From JAFGHJ01 sp964418485 (GTDB taxonomy: Bacteria > Hydrothermota > UBA3072): DNA of 26,601 bases. The stretch lies in the NCBI GenBank assembly GCA_964418485.1, contig CAYQMH010000031.1, positions 1 to 26,601 on the forward strand, read 5' to 3'. The position numbers and the translations under genes were made by a program. The notes below the pieces were generated by a model, which did no database searches, was not told where the DNA came from, and saw only the letters and a program-made list of their open reading frames with translations. Shown one piece after another: positions 14,078-23,253 of this stretch. How positions within the stretch are numbered: position 1 is the stretch's first letter; every line of letters starts with the position of its first letter.

Positions 14078-15154
14078 ATGAAATTAATTCATGTAGTTGG
14101 TGCTAGACCTAATTTTATGAAAATAGCTCCAATAATGAGAGTTGCTTCGGGATATGACGATATTAAGCAGGTACTCGTTCACACGGGACAACATTATGAT
14201 GATAGTATGTCAAAGTGGTTTCTCGATGAACTTGGCATAAGAGAGCCGGATGTGAATCTCGAAGTGGGGTCAGGTCCTCATGGAGAGCAGACCGGCGAGA
14301 TAATGAAAAAATTCGAGAAATTTATTATGAAAGAGGGAGGAGATATTGTTGTGGTGGTTGGTGACGTCAATTCAACAATAGCGTGTGGACTGGTCGCGGC
14401 AAAACTCCATATTCCTTTAGCTCACGTTGAAGCGGGCTTAAGGAGTTATGATAGGAATATGCCGGAGGAGATTAACAGACTGCTTACTGACGCGATTTCC
14501 GATTACCTTTTTACGCCTGCGGAAGAGGCGAATGAGAATCTCAGGAAAGAAGGTATTCCGGAAGAAAAAATTCATCTTGTAGGTGATATAATGATTGATA
14601 CTTTGATCTGGGAGATGGATAGAACCCCCGATTTAGATAAACCTTCTTTTGAAGATATTGAAGTAGGAAAATATGCTGTTCTTACTTTACATCGTCCAAG
14701 TAATGTGGATGATCAAAAAACTTTTAGGGGTATTGCCGAGGCTTTAAATACTATTGGTAAGGAAATCGAGATTGTATTCCCAGCCCATCCGAGAACTCAG
14801 AAACAAATGAAAGAGTTCGATATTAACCTTGATAGAGATAATATTAAAGTTGTTGATCCTCTTTCATACAGAGATTTTTTAAGATTATATAAAAACTCAA
14901 AATTTGTTTTAACTGATTCCGGAAGCATTCAGCAGGAAACCACGTATTTGAATATTCCTTGCCTTACGATAAGAGAAAATACCGAAAGACCTTTTACGAT
15001 AAGTAAAGGTACTAATGTATTGGTTGGTGTAAATCCTGAAGTTATTATTGAAGAGTCTTTGAAAATAATAAATGGCAATCAAAAGAAATCAAAAGGGATG
15101 CCATTGTGGGATGGTAAGACTGCGGAGAGGATTGTAAATGTTTTACTCTTATAG
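14078..15154 (+). CDS. wecB: UDP-N-acetylglucosamine 2-epimerase (non-hydrolysing)
   Basis: Interconverts UDP-GlcNAc and UDP-ManNAc, or the related epimerisation of a modified UDP-sugar (WbpI-like), in the cytosol. Family features over 358 residues: VVGARPNFMKIAPI at the N-terminus, LVHTGQHYDDSMS, VVGDVNSTIACGLVA, HVEAGLRSYDRNMPEEINR, LTLHRPSNVDD, DPLSYRDFLRLY, LTDSGSIQQET and TIRENTERPFT. These are the usual catalytic and UDP-binding blocks and look intact. The ATG follows GGAG and GTAGG. It lies 107 bases after hicA. With the dehydrogenase at 12009 it probably supplies an N-acetylhexosaminuronic acid donor. Confidence 0.93.
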   Translation: MKLIHVVGARPNFMKIAPIMRVASGYDDIKQVLVHTGQHYDDSMSKWFLDELGIREPDVNLEVGSGPHGEQTGEIMKKFEKFIMKEGGDIVVVVGDVNSTIACGLVAAKLHIPLAHVEAGLRSYDRNMPEEINRLLTDAISDYLFTPAEEANENLRKEGIPEEKIHLVGDIMIDTLIWEMDRTPDLDKPSFEDIEVGKYAVLTLHRPSNVDDQKTFRGIAEALNTIGKEIEIVFPAHPRTQKQMKEFDINLDRDNIKVVDPLSYRDFLRLYKNSKFVLTDSGSIQQETTYLNIPCLTIRENTERPFTISKGTNVLVGVNPEVIIEESLKIINGNQKKSKGMPLWDGKTAERIVNVLLL

Positions 15155-15162
15155 TCTGTCTC

Positions 15163-15190
15163 TTGTCAAAATCGAGGAAATTATTATCCT
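15163..15190 (+). promoter_or_regulatory. Candidate promoter before the flippase gene, near-copy of the hicBA promoter
   Basis: TTGTCA (15163-15168), 16 bases, TATCCT (15185-15190). The surrounding bases match those of the hicBA promoter: TATAGT, then CTCTTGTCAAAAT, then a closely similar spacer. It starts just past the epimerase stop codon and would transcribe the flippase and later genes with a leader of about 110 bases. Confidence 0.5.
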
Positions 15191-15304
15191 ATCTTCAGAT
15201 TAAATTTAGAAGGAAGATAAGATTAACGGTGAAGGAAGAGGATAAAATATTGTTAAATTTCCAATTGTATTTAGTGAAGAGGGAAAAGATCAGGCTGTTT
15301 TAGA

Positions 15305-16648
15305 ATGAGTAACACTTTTAGCTACCTCTGGTCTAAACTTCGTTCTCGTCCGCTTATATGGGATACGATTACCACTACTGGTTGGAGTACGTTTGGCAGA
15401 GGTGTAGGTTTTCTTGTCCCTTTTTTTATTGCTGCTTGGTTTGGCGTAACTGCCGAGACTGATGCGTTTTTCTTCGTTTATGGATTGATTCTTTTTATGG
15501 GAGGTATTTTTGCTACTGTGATAGAAAGTGTAATTGTTCCATATATTTCGGAATTAAGATCAAAATATGAAGATATAGGAATTTTTGTAGGGAACATCAT
15601 GAGTGTTAGCGGCTTAGGATTGTTAGTTTTATTAGGTTTGTTTATTTTTATATGTAGATTAATTCTCCCTTTTGTGACAAAGTTTTCCCCCGCTTCGTTG
15701 AGACTAATTTATATCTTATTGTTTGAGACAGCACCCCTTATTATATTTCTAGCCTGGACGAGTATTTTAACTGGTGTTCTAAATACTTGCAAAAAGTTTG
15801 TTTTTCCAGCTGTTTCACCAGCAATAAGGGCTATTATTTGTTTAGGAACTATATTCACTTTTAGGGAGAAACTTGGTGTACACGCTGTTGCATTTGGTTA
15901 TGCCTTGGGAGAAATCATTAGATTTATGCTTCTTGCTTTTATAATATGGCGACTCAAAATTTTTAAATTAAGATTTTTCTGGAGGATCAGTTATAAATTA
16001 TTGGAATTCCTTAAAACTTACTTTTATAAAATAATTAGTAATATGGCAATAGGCTTCAATCCTATTGTGGATAAGATTATGGCTTCCTGGTTGAGGGCGG
16101 GGAGTGTTTCTGTGTTACATTATGCGGATAGACTTTATATGATTCCAACTATTTTTATAATGAGTGGTTTATCAGTTGTTATTCTTTCTCACTGGAGTAG
16201 TCGTTTTTATAATTCGCAGAAGAAGAGACTGATACAGGATGTGAGAAAAACAGAGCGCATATTGATTCTAATTTCTTTGGTGATATCGATTTTTCTAATT
16301 ATATTTAACAAAAATATAGTTAATATTGCTTTTTCTAGGGGAGTATTTAATCGTGCGAAGCTATCTGAAGTTTCTCTGGTTTGGGTATGTTATCTTCTTG
16401 GGTTTGTTCCTCATGCATGGGAACAGATATACATAAAGGGATTTATTGTAATAAAAAATACAAAGGTTCTTATGAAATGTGCGCTTTACAAGAATTTACT
16501 CAATATTATTTTTAATCTTATTTTAATGAAATATTTTTATATAGCAGGTATTGCTTTGTCGACTTCTATTGTTGCGGTTTTCTCTTTATTTTATTTAAAA
16601 GTGAATTTTTATAAATTGACAAATAAATTAGGGGATGGAAATTTGTGA
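15305..16648 (+). CDS. MurJ/Wzx-like polyprenyl-linked glycan flippase (MOP superfamily)
   Basis: Integral inner-membrane protein of 447 residues with about 12 hydrophobic segments. In a polysaccharide locus it would move the undecaprenyl-linked repeat unit from the cytosolic to the outer face. The N-terminal block TTTGWSTFGRGVGFLVPFFI and TAETDAFFFVYGLILFMGG resembles MurJ/MviN proteins, and the middle block NPIVDKIMASWLRAGSVSVL with ADRLYMIPTIFIM is also typical of that family. Context (dehydrogenase, epimerase, glycosyltransferases) favours a Wzx-like export role over lipid II transport. The ATG has only a distant AGGG as possible ribosome-binding site. It overlaps the next gene by four bases (GTGA). 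No Wzy polymerase or chain-length regulator is recognisable in the window. Confidence 0.83.
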   Translation: MSNTFSYLWSKLRSRPLIWDTITTTGWSTFGRGVGFLVPFFIAAWFGVTAETDAFFFVYGLILFMGGIFATVIESVIVPYISELRSKYEDIGIFVGNIMSVSGLGLLVLLGLFIFICRLILPFVTKFSPASLRLIYILLFETAPLIIFLAWTSILTGVLNTCKKFVFPAVSPAIRAIICLGTIFTFREKLGVHAVAFGYALGEIIRFMLLAFIIWRLKIFKLRFFWRISYKLLEFLKTYFYKIISNMAIGFNPIVDKIMASWLRAGSVSVLHYADRLYMIPTIFIMSGLSVVILSHWSSRFYNSQKKRLIQDVRKTERILILISLVISIFLIIFNKNIVNIAFSRGVFNRAKLSEVSLVWVCYLLGFVPHAWEQIYIKGFIVIKNTKVLMKCALYKNLLNIIFNLILMKYFYIAGIALSTSIVAVFSLFYLKVNFYKLTNKLGDGNL

Positions 16649-17805
16649 AAATATTGATTTTAAGAAGTTATGCAGATAGAATTAACACAGATTTTTACAA
16701 TATGCAAGAAATTGGTTTGGCAAAGAGCTTAGTAAAACTCGGTAATAAATGTGATATAGTATTTTATACGAGTAATCATAACATTAGAATACAAAGAATT
16801 GCCGTAAAGGATAATTTTATGACTGTTTATTTGGTGCCGGCACTAAGGATTATGAAAGATGCTGTTTATCTAAAATTAATAAAAACTCAGTTTTTTGATA
16901 AATATGATGTTATTCAAACATCTGCATATCTCCGAATTATGAATTTTATATTACCTTTTGTTACAAAGACTCCTATAGTTATGTATCAAGGTCCGTATAA
17001 AGATATAAGCCCCAAATTTTTTAACAGAATATATGATTTTCTTTTTTTAAGAAGTATGAGAAAAAGAATTACCCTGGTGCTTACCAAGAGTATTTTGGCA
17101 AAAGATTATTTGGGGAAAAAAGGCTTTAGAAATATATTTAATATTGGAGTGGGCATTGATATTGAAAAATTTAATAAAGAAGGAAGTGGAAATGCAACAA
17201 TTTACAAGTTTATTGAAAATTTAAAAAAAGACAAAAAGAAAGTGTTATTGTATATTGGTAAAATAGAAGATAGGAGGAATATTCCATTTATTTTTGAGGT
17301 TTTTTCATTAGTAAGAAAAAAGATTCCAGATCTAAAATTGATAATGGTGGGTGATGGCGAGCCGGATTTAGTTGACAAATATTTTAATGATATTAAAGAA
17401 GCTGATGTAGTTAAAAATATTGTGCATTTGCGAAAAGTTAAGCAGCAATATATAAAACAAATATACAAATTATCAGACATATTTATTTTACCTACTAAAT
17501 ATGCAATATTCGGGATGGTTATTTTGGAGAGTATGTTTTTTAAGGTACCCGTATGCACGACACGTAATGGTGGCTCGGTGACTTTAATTAAAAATGGTGA
17601 AAACGGTATTATTTTTGATGAATTTGATAGTAAACTTTGGTCTAACAGGATAACAGAGTTGCTTAGCGATGAAAAGAGACGAAGAGAAATGGGAAAAAAA
17701 GCTTATGAAACGATTATTAATAATTTTACTTGGGATAAATTATCATATAGATTTATCTCTATGTATAAGATGGTAATAGAGAATAGCAGAAAGATAAAAA
17801 TATGA
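16645..17805 (+). CDS. GT4-family glycosyltransferase with an altered EX7E motif
   Basis: GT-B fold transferase of 386 residues, cytosolic or membrane-peripheral. The N-terminus is MKILILRSYADRINTDFY. The C-terminal nucleotide-sugar domain has VLLYIGKIEDRRNIPFIFEV, LIMVGDGEPDLV, LSDIFILPTKYAIFGMVI, then LESMFFKVPV and GGSVTLIKNGENGIIF. The GT4 EX7E motif keeps its second Glu (ILES), but the first is Ala (KYAIFGMVILE), which may alter donor binding or catalysis. The start is GTG at 16645, overlapping the flippase stop by four bases, with GGGGATGG upstream. Base composition is even more AT-rich than its neighbours, with many Lys, Asn and Ile codons. Acceptor and donor unknown. Confidence 0.85.
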   Translation: MKILILRSYADRINTDFYNMQEIGLAKSLVKLGNKCDIVFYTSNHNIRIQRIAVKDNFMTVYLVPALRIMKDAVYLKLIKTQFFDKYDVIQTSAYLRIMNFILPFVTKTPIVMYQGPYKDISPKFFNRIYDFLFLRSMRKRITLVLTKSILAKDYLGKKGFRNIFNIGVGIDIEKFNKEGSGNATIYKFIENLKKDKKKVLLYIGKIEDRRNIPFIFEVFSLVRKKIPDLKLIMVGDGEPDLVDKYFNDIKEADVVKNIVHLRKVKQQYIKQIYKLSDIFILPTKYAIFGMVILESMFFKVPVCTTRNGGSVTLIKNGENGIIFDEFDSKLWSNRITELLSDEKRRREMGKKAYETIINNFTWDKLSYRFISMYKMVIENSRKIKI

Positions 17806-17891
17806 AGATTAGTAAGGAATATACAATCATAATTTTCAAGAGTCATATTCTGATTCTTGCTTCGGGGGTAACAAAAAAAAGGTAATTAAAA

Positions 17892-19247
17892 ATGTCTGAT
17901 AGATTAACTCCACTGGCTCAATTACTTAATCCTTTTTTTGAAAACCTCAATAATATAAATCTTTCTTATTGTGTTACAGGGAATTATGCATCATTGCCCG
18001 AGTTTACATCGCACGATGTAGATATTTGGGTAGAAGATATAGAAACTATAAGGAAGGTTTTATACAGAACAGCGTATCAACAGAATTTTAAAGTACATCT
18101 TATTTATCAGACTGGAAGTGGATTATGTAATATCTTTCACAGGTTTGAGGAAGATGCTTCTATAAGTCTTATTAGGTTAGATTTGGTGACGGAGTTAAAT
18201 TGGAGATCGGTTTTTAGTTTAATTCCCGGTAAGATAGTAGGAGAAGACAGGAGATTGTTTAAAAATTTCTATGTTTGCGATCCCTCGGTTGAAGCGGCTT
18301 CGAAACTCCTTTATTGTTTGATTCGCGAAGGAAAGATCAGAGATAAATATAAAGAAATCATTTTTAGTAGAAGGAAGTTTCCTTTCTTCTTTAAAATTTT
18401 GAAGCAAGCGGTAGGAGAACAGTCAGCTACATGGTTGTTAAATCAGATTGATAGTAAGAAATGGGATGAAATTGATGGGAGAGTTAATTGGTTGCGTATT
18501 CAGGTTATCAAGCAAAATATTCTTAATTTTGATATAAAAAGAATACAAATTGGAATAAATGCTCTCTTTTTTTATGTTAAAAGATTTATAAATCCAGTAG
18601 GTTTCTTTGGCGCTTTTGTAGGACCCGATGGGTGCGGTAAATCGACTCTCTGCGAGAGAATCCCGCAGGTTCTCTCTGCTGGTTTTATGAGAGAGGAAGC
18701 GAAAACATTTTATTGGCGTCCGATGTTACTCCCAAGAATACAAAAATTGTTATCTTTCGGTTTAATTAAAGCAAGAAGAGAAGAATTTACTGGGTCGGGA
18801 CAACATCATTCCCCGCCGGATGGTTATTTCTTATCGGTATTTAAATTTTTTTATTATTATTTTGACTTTTTGTTTGGCTCTTTAAAATTTTATTCTTTTC
18901 GGGCAAAAGGTGGAGTTGTTCTTTTTGATAGATATTACCATGATTTTTTTGTTTATCCGGAGAGATTTCGTTTAAAACTGCCTGGTTGGTTTTTTAGAAT
19001 TTTTATGCCAATTATTCCTCATCCTGATATAATTTTTTATTTAGATGTTAGTCCTAAATCGCTTATCAATAGGAAAGAAGAAGTTTCTTTGGAAGAGTTG
19101 ATGAGGCATGTCAGTTCTTATCGGGAATTAGTTTCTTCTCTTCCCAATACTTATATGATTGATGCGGATAAGCCCCTTGTCAACGTCGTTAACGAGATTA
19201 GTAAAATTATTTTAGATTGTATGAGTCAGAGGATCGAGAAAAAGTAA
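17892..19247 (+). CDS. Fusion of a nucleotidyltransferase-like domain and a thymidylate-kinase-like P-loop kinase
   Basis: Two-domain protein of 451 residues. Residues 1 to about 150 look like a nucleotidyltransferase: LSYCVTGNYASLPEF then HDVDIWVED, with Asp42 and Asp44 as possible metal ligands, and RLDLVTELNWR as a possible third acidic site. About 235-450 is a thymidylate-kinase-like domain: Walker A GPDGCGKST at 244-252, FDRYYHDFFVYPERF with Asp346-Arg347 as in the DR(Y/F) motif of TMP kinases, and PDIIFYLDVSPKSLINRKEE. It is unlikely to be the housekeeping dTMP kinase, which is about 210 residues and single-domain. It ends one base before the next gene, a kinase fusion, so the two may work together, perhaps adding a phosphorylated group to the polysaccharide. 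The substrate is unknown. Confidence 0.7.
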   Translation: MSDRLTPLAQLLNPFFENLNNINLSYCVTGNYASLPEFTSHDVDIWVEDIETIRKVLYRTAYQQNFKVHLIYQTGSGLCNIFHRFEEDASISLIRLDLVTELNWRSVFSLIPGKIVGEDRRLFKNFYVCDPSVEAASKLLYCLIREGKIRDKYKEIIFSRRKFPFFFKILKQAVGEQSATWLLNQIDSKKWDEIDGRVNWLRIQVIKQNILNFDIKRIQIGINALFFYVKRFINPVGFFGAFVGPDGCGKSTLCERIPQVLSAGFMREEAKTFYWRPMLLPRIQKLLSFGLIKARREEFTGSGQHHSPPDGYFLSVFKFFYYYFDFLFGSLKFYSFRAKGGVVLFDRYYHDFFVYPERFRLKLPGWFFRIFMPIIPHPDIIFYLDVSPKSLINRKEEVSLEELMRHVSSYRELVSSLPNTYMIDADKPLVNVVNEISKIILDCMSQRIEKK

Positions 19248-19248
19248 T

Positions 19249-20787
19249 ATGAAAAAAATAGACCGAATTACCACTTGGCAATATTTGACGTCTCTTAAGG
19301 AAGGTAAACTTTTAGTAGTAATAGGCGAGGGTGTTACTGACGATTTTGTTTCAAGGACTATTCCTCCGAATATGCAAGTAGAGAAACTTTATTTTAAGGA
19401 AATAAAAAAGAAAAATTGTGCAATAGATATTGTATTACCGGATAATTCTGTAGGTAAGGCCGTTGTTTTTGGACAATTGGATAGTGCTTTTAAAGCCTGT
19501 TTCTTTAAAGAATTGTACCGGGTTCTTGAAGCAGAAGCCGGCATTTGTTTTTTTGTATCTCAAAGAATGGCTTCATTTTCGCTAAGGAGATCTTTAGAAG
19601 TTTGTGGATTTAAGTCTGTACGAATTTATGGGGTATTCCCGGATTTTAATTATCCTAGATGGGTTGTACCGTTAAGTTCAAAATATTTTATTTCTTCGAC
19701 CAAAGGAGTCTTCAAACCTGTAAAATTTATTAAGAAAATTTGTTGGAAATTAGTTGTACCTTTTAGTTATACTAAAGCACCTTTTTTTATGGTTAAAAAT
19801 AGTTTCGTGATAGCTGAAAAAGGATTAGAAGTATCCGCAAAAAAAGATGAAGGTATTCGGACATTGCTAAAGAAACTTTTTGAACAAAAAGATTTGGAAT
19901 TGGCGCTCTTGAACCGTCCTCGGAAGTATTATCAAAAAACAAACGCTCAGGTGATGGACTCAAAGGGTAATATTATAGCTTATGTTAAAATAGGTGATAC
20001 ACCACAGGTAAAAAGATTAATAGGAAATGAATATAAAATTTTGGAAATATTGAAGAAGTTGGACGTCGAATCTGCAGATGTTCCTTATGTAACTTATTTT
20101 GATGAAAATGAACAGCAGTCAATCATAGTTCAGAGGGCAGAATCAACACTAAGAGATGGTCCAATATATATATCGAATGAGCATATATTATTTATGGCTG
20201 AAATTTTTTGTAAAACTGCTAAGGTATATAAGTTTGAGGAAAGTCCTTTAATAAGTAATATGGATAAAAGCTTAAGGAATTTAAAAGGTCAAATAGAAGA
20301 AGAATGGTTGGACTTACTTAAATTAACTTTCGAAAAGATCTACAAAAGGTTTAGTGGAAAAGAAATTCAACTAGGATTGGCTCATTGGGATTTTGCCGCG
20401 TGGAATACTTGTCGTAATGATAAAGGAAAATTGATTGTTTTTGATTGGGAATTGGCTATTATGGAAGAAATACCGATGTTTGATTTTTATAATTTTATAA
20501 TTAATACAGAGGGTATGATTAAATATAAAAAGGGTGAAGAAATATTATCAATATTACTAAATGAGAAGAGTTTTTATTTTAGACTAATAAACCAGTATAA
20601 GACTGCTCTTGGTCATGATATATTTTTTGACCGTATTGGTTTTCTTCTGGTCTATTTATATAAAGCTAATATATTTAATTTATATCTTGAAAATTTGCAA
20701 AAGAGAGTTGGTTTTAATAAAGGGCGAAGGATTCAACTTTTAGGAATTTTACGGGCTATGTTAGAAGGGATTTTAAAAATATATTAA
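19249..20787 (+). CDS. Methyltransferase-like domain fused to an APH-type kinase (WbdD-like order)
   Basis: Protein of 512 residues. The N-terminal part (about 15-190) resembles a degraded class I methyltransferase: KLLVVIGEGVTDDF at the motif I position, then LPDNSVGKAVVFGQLDSAFK and ELYRVLEAEAGICFFV at motifs IV-V. The usual DxGCGxG is absent, so it may not bind SAM. The C-terminal part (about 240-500) is an aminoglycoside-phosphotransferase/choline-kinase-type kinase: LAHWDFAAWNTC gives His379, catalytic Asp381 and Asn386, and VFDWELA gives the metal-binding Asp399. The methyltransferase-then-kinase order recalls WbdD, which caps E. coli O9a chains with methyl phosphate. The long coiled coil of WbdD is not seen. 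It lies one base after the preceding fusion gene. Confidence 0.7.
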   Translation: MKKIDRITTWQYLTSLKEGKLLVVIGEGVTDDFVSRTIPPNMQVEKLYFKEIKKKNCAIDIVLPDNSVGKAVVFGQLDSAFKACFFKELYRVLEAEAGICFFVSQRMASFSLRRSLEVCGFKSVRIYGVFPDFNYPRWVVPLSSKYFISSTKGVFKPVKFIKKICWKLVVPFSYTKAPFFMVKNSFVIAEKGLEVSAKKDEGIRTLLKKLFEQKDLELALLNRPRKYYQKTNAQVMDSKGNIIAYVKIGDTPQVKRLIGNEYKILEILKKLDVESADVPYVTYFDENEQQSIIVQRAESTLRDGPIYISNEHILFMAEIFCKTAKVYKFEESPLISNMDKSLRNLKGQIEEEWLDLLKLTFEKIYKRFSGKEIQLGLAHWDFAAWNTCRNDKGKLIVFDWELAIMEEIPMFDFYNFIINTEGMIKYKKGEEILSILLNEKSFYFRLINQYKTALGHDIFFDRIGFLLVYLYKANIFNLYLENLQKRVGFNKGRRIQLLGILRAMLEGILKIY

Positions 20788-20931
20788 TCCATTTACATAT
20801 AAAGAAAATACTGTATTATTATATTATGTTACTATAAATGAGACAGAAAGGAGTGGGTGTGTTTTGAATTTTGTTTTTACTTTCTTTAAGCTATTTGTTA
20901 TGATTAAGATAATATATGAGAGAAGTATATT

Positions 20932-22149
20932 ATGAAAATTCTTCTTATTAATAAATATTTATATCCAAGAGGTGGAGATGCAGTAAGCACAATCAATACA
21001 GGTAAGTTATTAGCTAAAAAAGGACATAATGTGTTTTTTTGGGGATTAAAGCATCCTTCTAATCCTTTTTACCCTTATTCTGACTATTTTGTTGATAATA
21101 TTGATTATAACGAAGCTATGTCGATTAAACAAAAAATATCCGCTTCTTTTAAGATTTTTTATTCAGTTGAGGCAAAAAGGAAAATTGAAAAATTGATTAA
21201 TATAGTAAAACCGGATATTGTTCATTTAAATAATTTTGCCCATCAGATTTCACCTTCGATTTTGTATATTTTTAAAAAATATGGTATTCCGACAGTAATG
21301 ACAATGCATGATTACAAACTGGTTTGTACCTCGTCTGCGATGTTTGCAGATGGAAAGCCCTGTGAAAGATGTAAAAATTATAGGTATTATTGGTGTTTAC
21401 TCAAGAAATGCAAAAAAAATTCATATTTTAAAAGTTTGGTTAGTACCTTAGAGTTATATTTACATCATGACATTTTACATTTATATGAGTTAATTGATTT
21501 GTATATTTCTCCGAGTATTTTTTTAAAAGAGAAAATCCGAGAGATGGGTTTTAAAGGAGAAGTAGTTTATTTGCCAAATTTTGTAAATTTGGAAGAATTT
21601 GTGCCGGAATTTAAATTCAATAATGAGATTTGTTATTTTGGTCGCTTGTCTTACAAAAAGGGAATAGATGCTCTCATTAAAGCAGTTAAAGGAATTAATA
21701 TTGTATTGAAAATTATTGGTACTGGACCTCTGATCGAAAGTTTACAATTAAAGGTAAAGAACGAAGAGATAAATAATGTCAGATTCTTGGGATACAAGAT
21801 GGAGAATGAGTTGAAGAACGAAGTAAAAAAAATGATGGCTGTAGTAGTTCCTTCAATGTGGTATGAAAACAACCCACGTACTGTATTAGAAGCTTTTGCT
21901 TTAGGAAAACCTGTAATTGGTTCAAGAATCGGAGGTATTCCTGAGCTTATTAAAGAAGGGAAAACGGGTTATCTTTTTACACCGGGGGATGTCAAAGACT
22001 TAAGGAGCAAAATTCTCAAGTTTTACGAAGACGAGGATAAAATCTTAGAAATGGGTAAGAATGCGAGAAAATTTGTTGAAGAAGAATTTAATTCGGAGAT
22101 ACATTATGAAAAATTAATGGAGATTTATTCCAGGGTCGTTAGGAAATAA
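20932..22149 (+). CDS. GT4-family glycosyltransferase with a cysteine cluster
   Basis: GT-B glycosyltransferase of 405 residues. N-terminal MKILLINKYLYPRGGDAVST has the glycine-rich acceptor-side loop, followed by PDIVHLNNFAHQISPSIL and PTVMTMHDYKLVC. A Cys cluster at Cys144, Cys147, Cys155 and Cys160 (PCERC, YWC, KKC) matches a known subgroup of GT4 enzymes and may hold a zinc ion. The C-terminal domain has ICYFGRLSYKKGIDALIKAV, LKIIGTGPL, VVPSMWYENNPRTVLEAF (a full EX7E) and GSRIGGIPELIKEGKTGYLF. A 144-base gap precedes it, with only weak promoter candidates. Sugar and acceptor cannot be read from sequence. Confidence 0.9.
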   Translation: MKILLINKYLYPRGGDAVSTINTGKLLAKKGHNVFFWGLKHPSNPFYPYSDYFVDNIDYNEAMSIKQKISASFKIFYSVEAKRKIEKLINIVKPDIVHLNNFAHQISPSILYIFKKYGIPTVMTMHDYKLVCTSSAMFADGKPCERCKNYRYYWCLLKKCKKNSYFKSLVSTLELYLHHDILHLYELIDLYISPSIFLKEKIREMGFKGEVVYLPNFVNLEEFVPEFKFNNEICYFGRLSYKKGIDALIKAVKGINIVLKIIGTGPLIESLQLKVKNEEINNVRFLGYKMENELKNEVKKMMAVVVPSMWYENNPRTVLEAFALGKPVIGSRIGGIPELIKEGKTGYLFTPGDVKDLRSKILKFYEDEDKILEMGKNARKFVEEEFNSEIHYEKLMEIYSRVVRK

Positions 22150-22183
22150 GATTGATAAACTATATGAATGGGGTAATGAATAG

Positions 22184-23209
22184 ATGAAACAAGTATTAGG
22201 AATGTCAAGTACGAATGTGGATATTTTGGAGCGTAAAATAATAAGTAATATTGATAAGTATGTAGGTGATATAGGAGATAGAACAAAAAGAAGTATCGAA
22301 GTTGAAATAAAAAGAACTGGTGCTATTACTTCCTATTCTGAACACTTCGATTGTTTTGTTAAGATAAAATCTGAAGATTCGGGGGTAATAAAAAAATATT
22401 TTTTTGCAAAGTATTCGAATATTGAGGAATTTAATAATTTATTAAAAGTACAGAAATTATATAAAGATGCAGATATAAGACCTAGAATACCAGAGCCCTT
22501 AGATTATTTTGAAGATATTAAACTTCTACTGATGGAAGGAATAAAAGGGGATAATTTTCTACTTTTTCTGCTGAAAAAATTATTGCCAGGTTTTTTTTTC
22601 TTCAGTAAAAACGAGATAGAAAGCAAGATAAAAGTATGCGCGTCTTTTTTGGCTGAGTTTCATAATTTGGCTTATATAGAGGATTCTTTAAATTTAAACG
22701 ACGAAATAGAATTAACTTTGAACAGGCTAAATCATATTCCTGAGTTTAATACTGAAGGTAAGATTTTGAAACGATTCTTAATAAAGTCTAAGACAAAAGT
22801 CGGAACTACCCCGATTAGCTTAACGCACCGGGATTTTTCTGCTCGCAATATAATATTTGTTAATAATGATGACATTGTTATTGTCGACTGGGCGCAAGTA
22901 CTACGGAAAAACATTTATTATAGTATCGCATATTTCATAACCAATTTGGAGAGTAGGAAGAGACACTTTGTTTATTCGTTTGCTCCTATTAGAAATTTGG
23001 AATCTTTATTTCTTGAAGAGTACAAGAAAAAAAGTAAGCTTAACTTTAACATTTCAACTTATGACATAGTTAAGAAATTATACTACATAGAATATTTGTA
23101 CGAATATTATACAGGTACCGGGGTTTTTGAAGAATGGACCAGAAAAAATAAAAGAATGCAAAATTTTATTAGGAAGATTGTCAAGGACTTGTTAGATAGT
23201 ATAAGCTGA
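22184..23209 (+). CDS. APH/choline-kinase-type phosphotransferase
   Basis: Protein-kinase-like small-molecule kinase of 341 residues. The catalytic block LTHRDFSARNIIF gives His215, Asp217 and Asn222, and IVIVDWAQVLR gives the metal-binding Asp235. The N-lobe is less conserved; KKYFFAKYSN may hold the ATP-binding Lys, and LLLMEGIKGDNF looks like the hinge. FLAEFHNLAYI matches the LAxLH block before the catalytic loop. In a surface-polysaccharide locus the likely substrate is a sugar, glycan end or polar head group rather than an antibiotic, but this is inference. It lies 34 bases after the GT4 gene and 44 before a methyltransferase gene, making a second kinase/methyltransferase pair in the locus. 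Confidence 0.75.
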   Translation: MKQVLGMSSTNVDILERKIISNIDKYVGDIGDRTKRSIEVEIKRTGAITSYSEHFDCFVKIKSEDSGVIKKYFFAKYSNIEEFNNLLKVQKLYKDADIRPRIPEPLDYFEDIKLLLMEGIKGDNFLLFLLKKLLPGFFFFSKNEIESKIKVCASFLAEFHNLAYIEDSLNLNDEIELTLNRLNHIPEFNTEGKILKRFLIKSKTKVGTTPISLTHRDFSARNIIFVNNDDIVIVDWAQVLRKNIYYSIAYFITNLESRKRHFVYSFAPIRNLESLFLEEYKKKSKLNFNISTYDIVKKLYYIEYLYEYYTGTGVFEEWTRKNKRMQNFIRKIVKDLLDSIS

Positions 23210-23253
23210 GGTCTAAAATTGGTTTGTAAAAATGAAGGAAGGATGAAAGAAAA

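Noticed and set aside
17892..19247. Housekeeping thymidylate kinase (tmk)
   Set aside because: The protein is twice the normal length, has an N-terminal NTase-like domain, and sits in a glycan locus.
22184..23209. Aminoglycoside resistance gene
   Set aside because: Only the general APH fold motifs are shared; context points to glycan or head-group phosphorylation.
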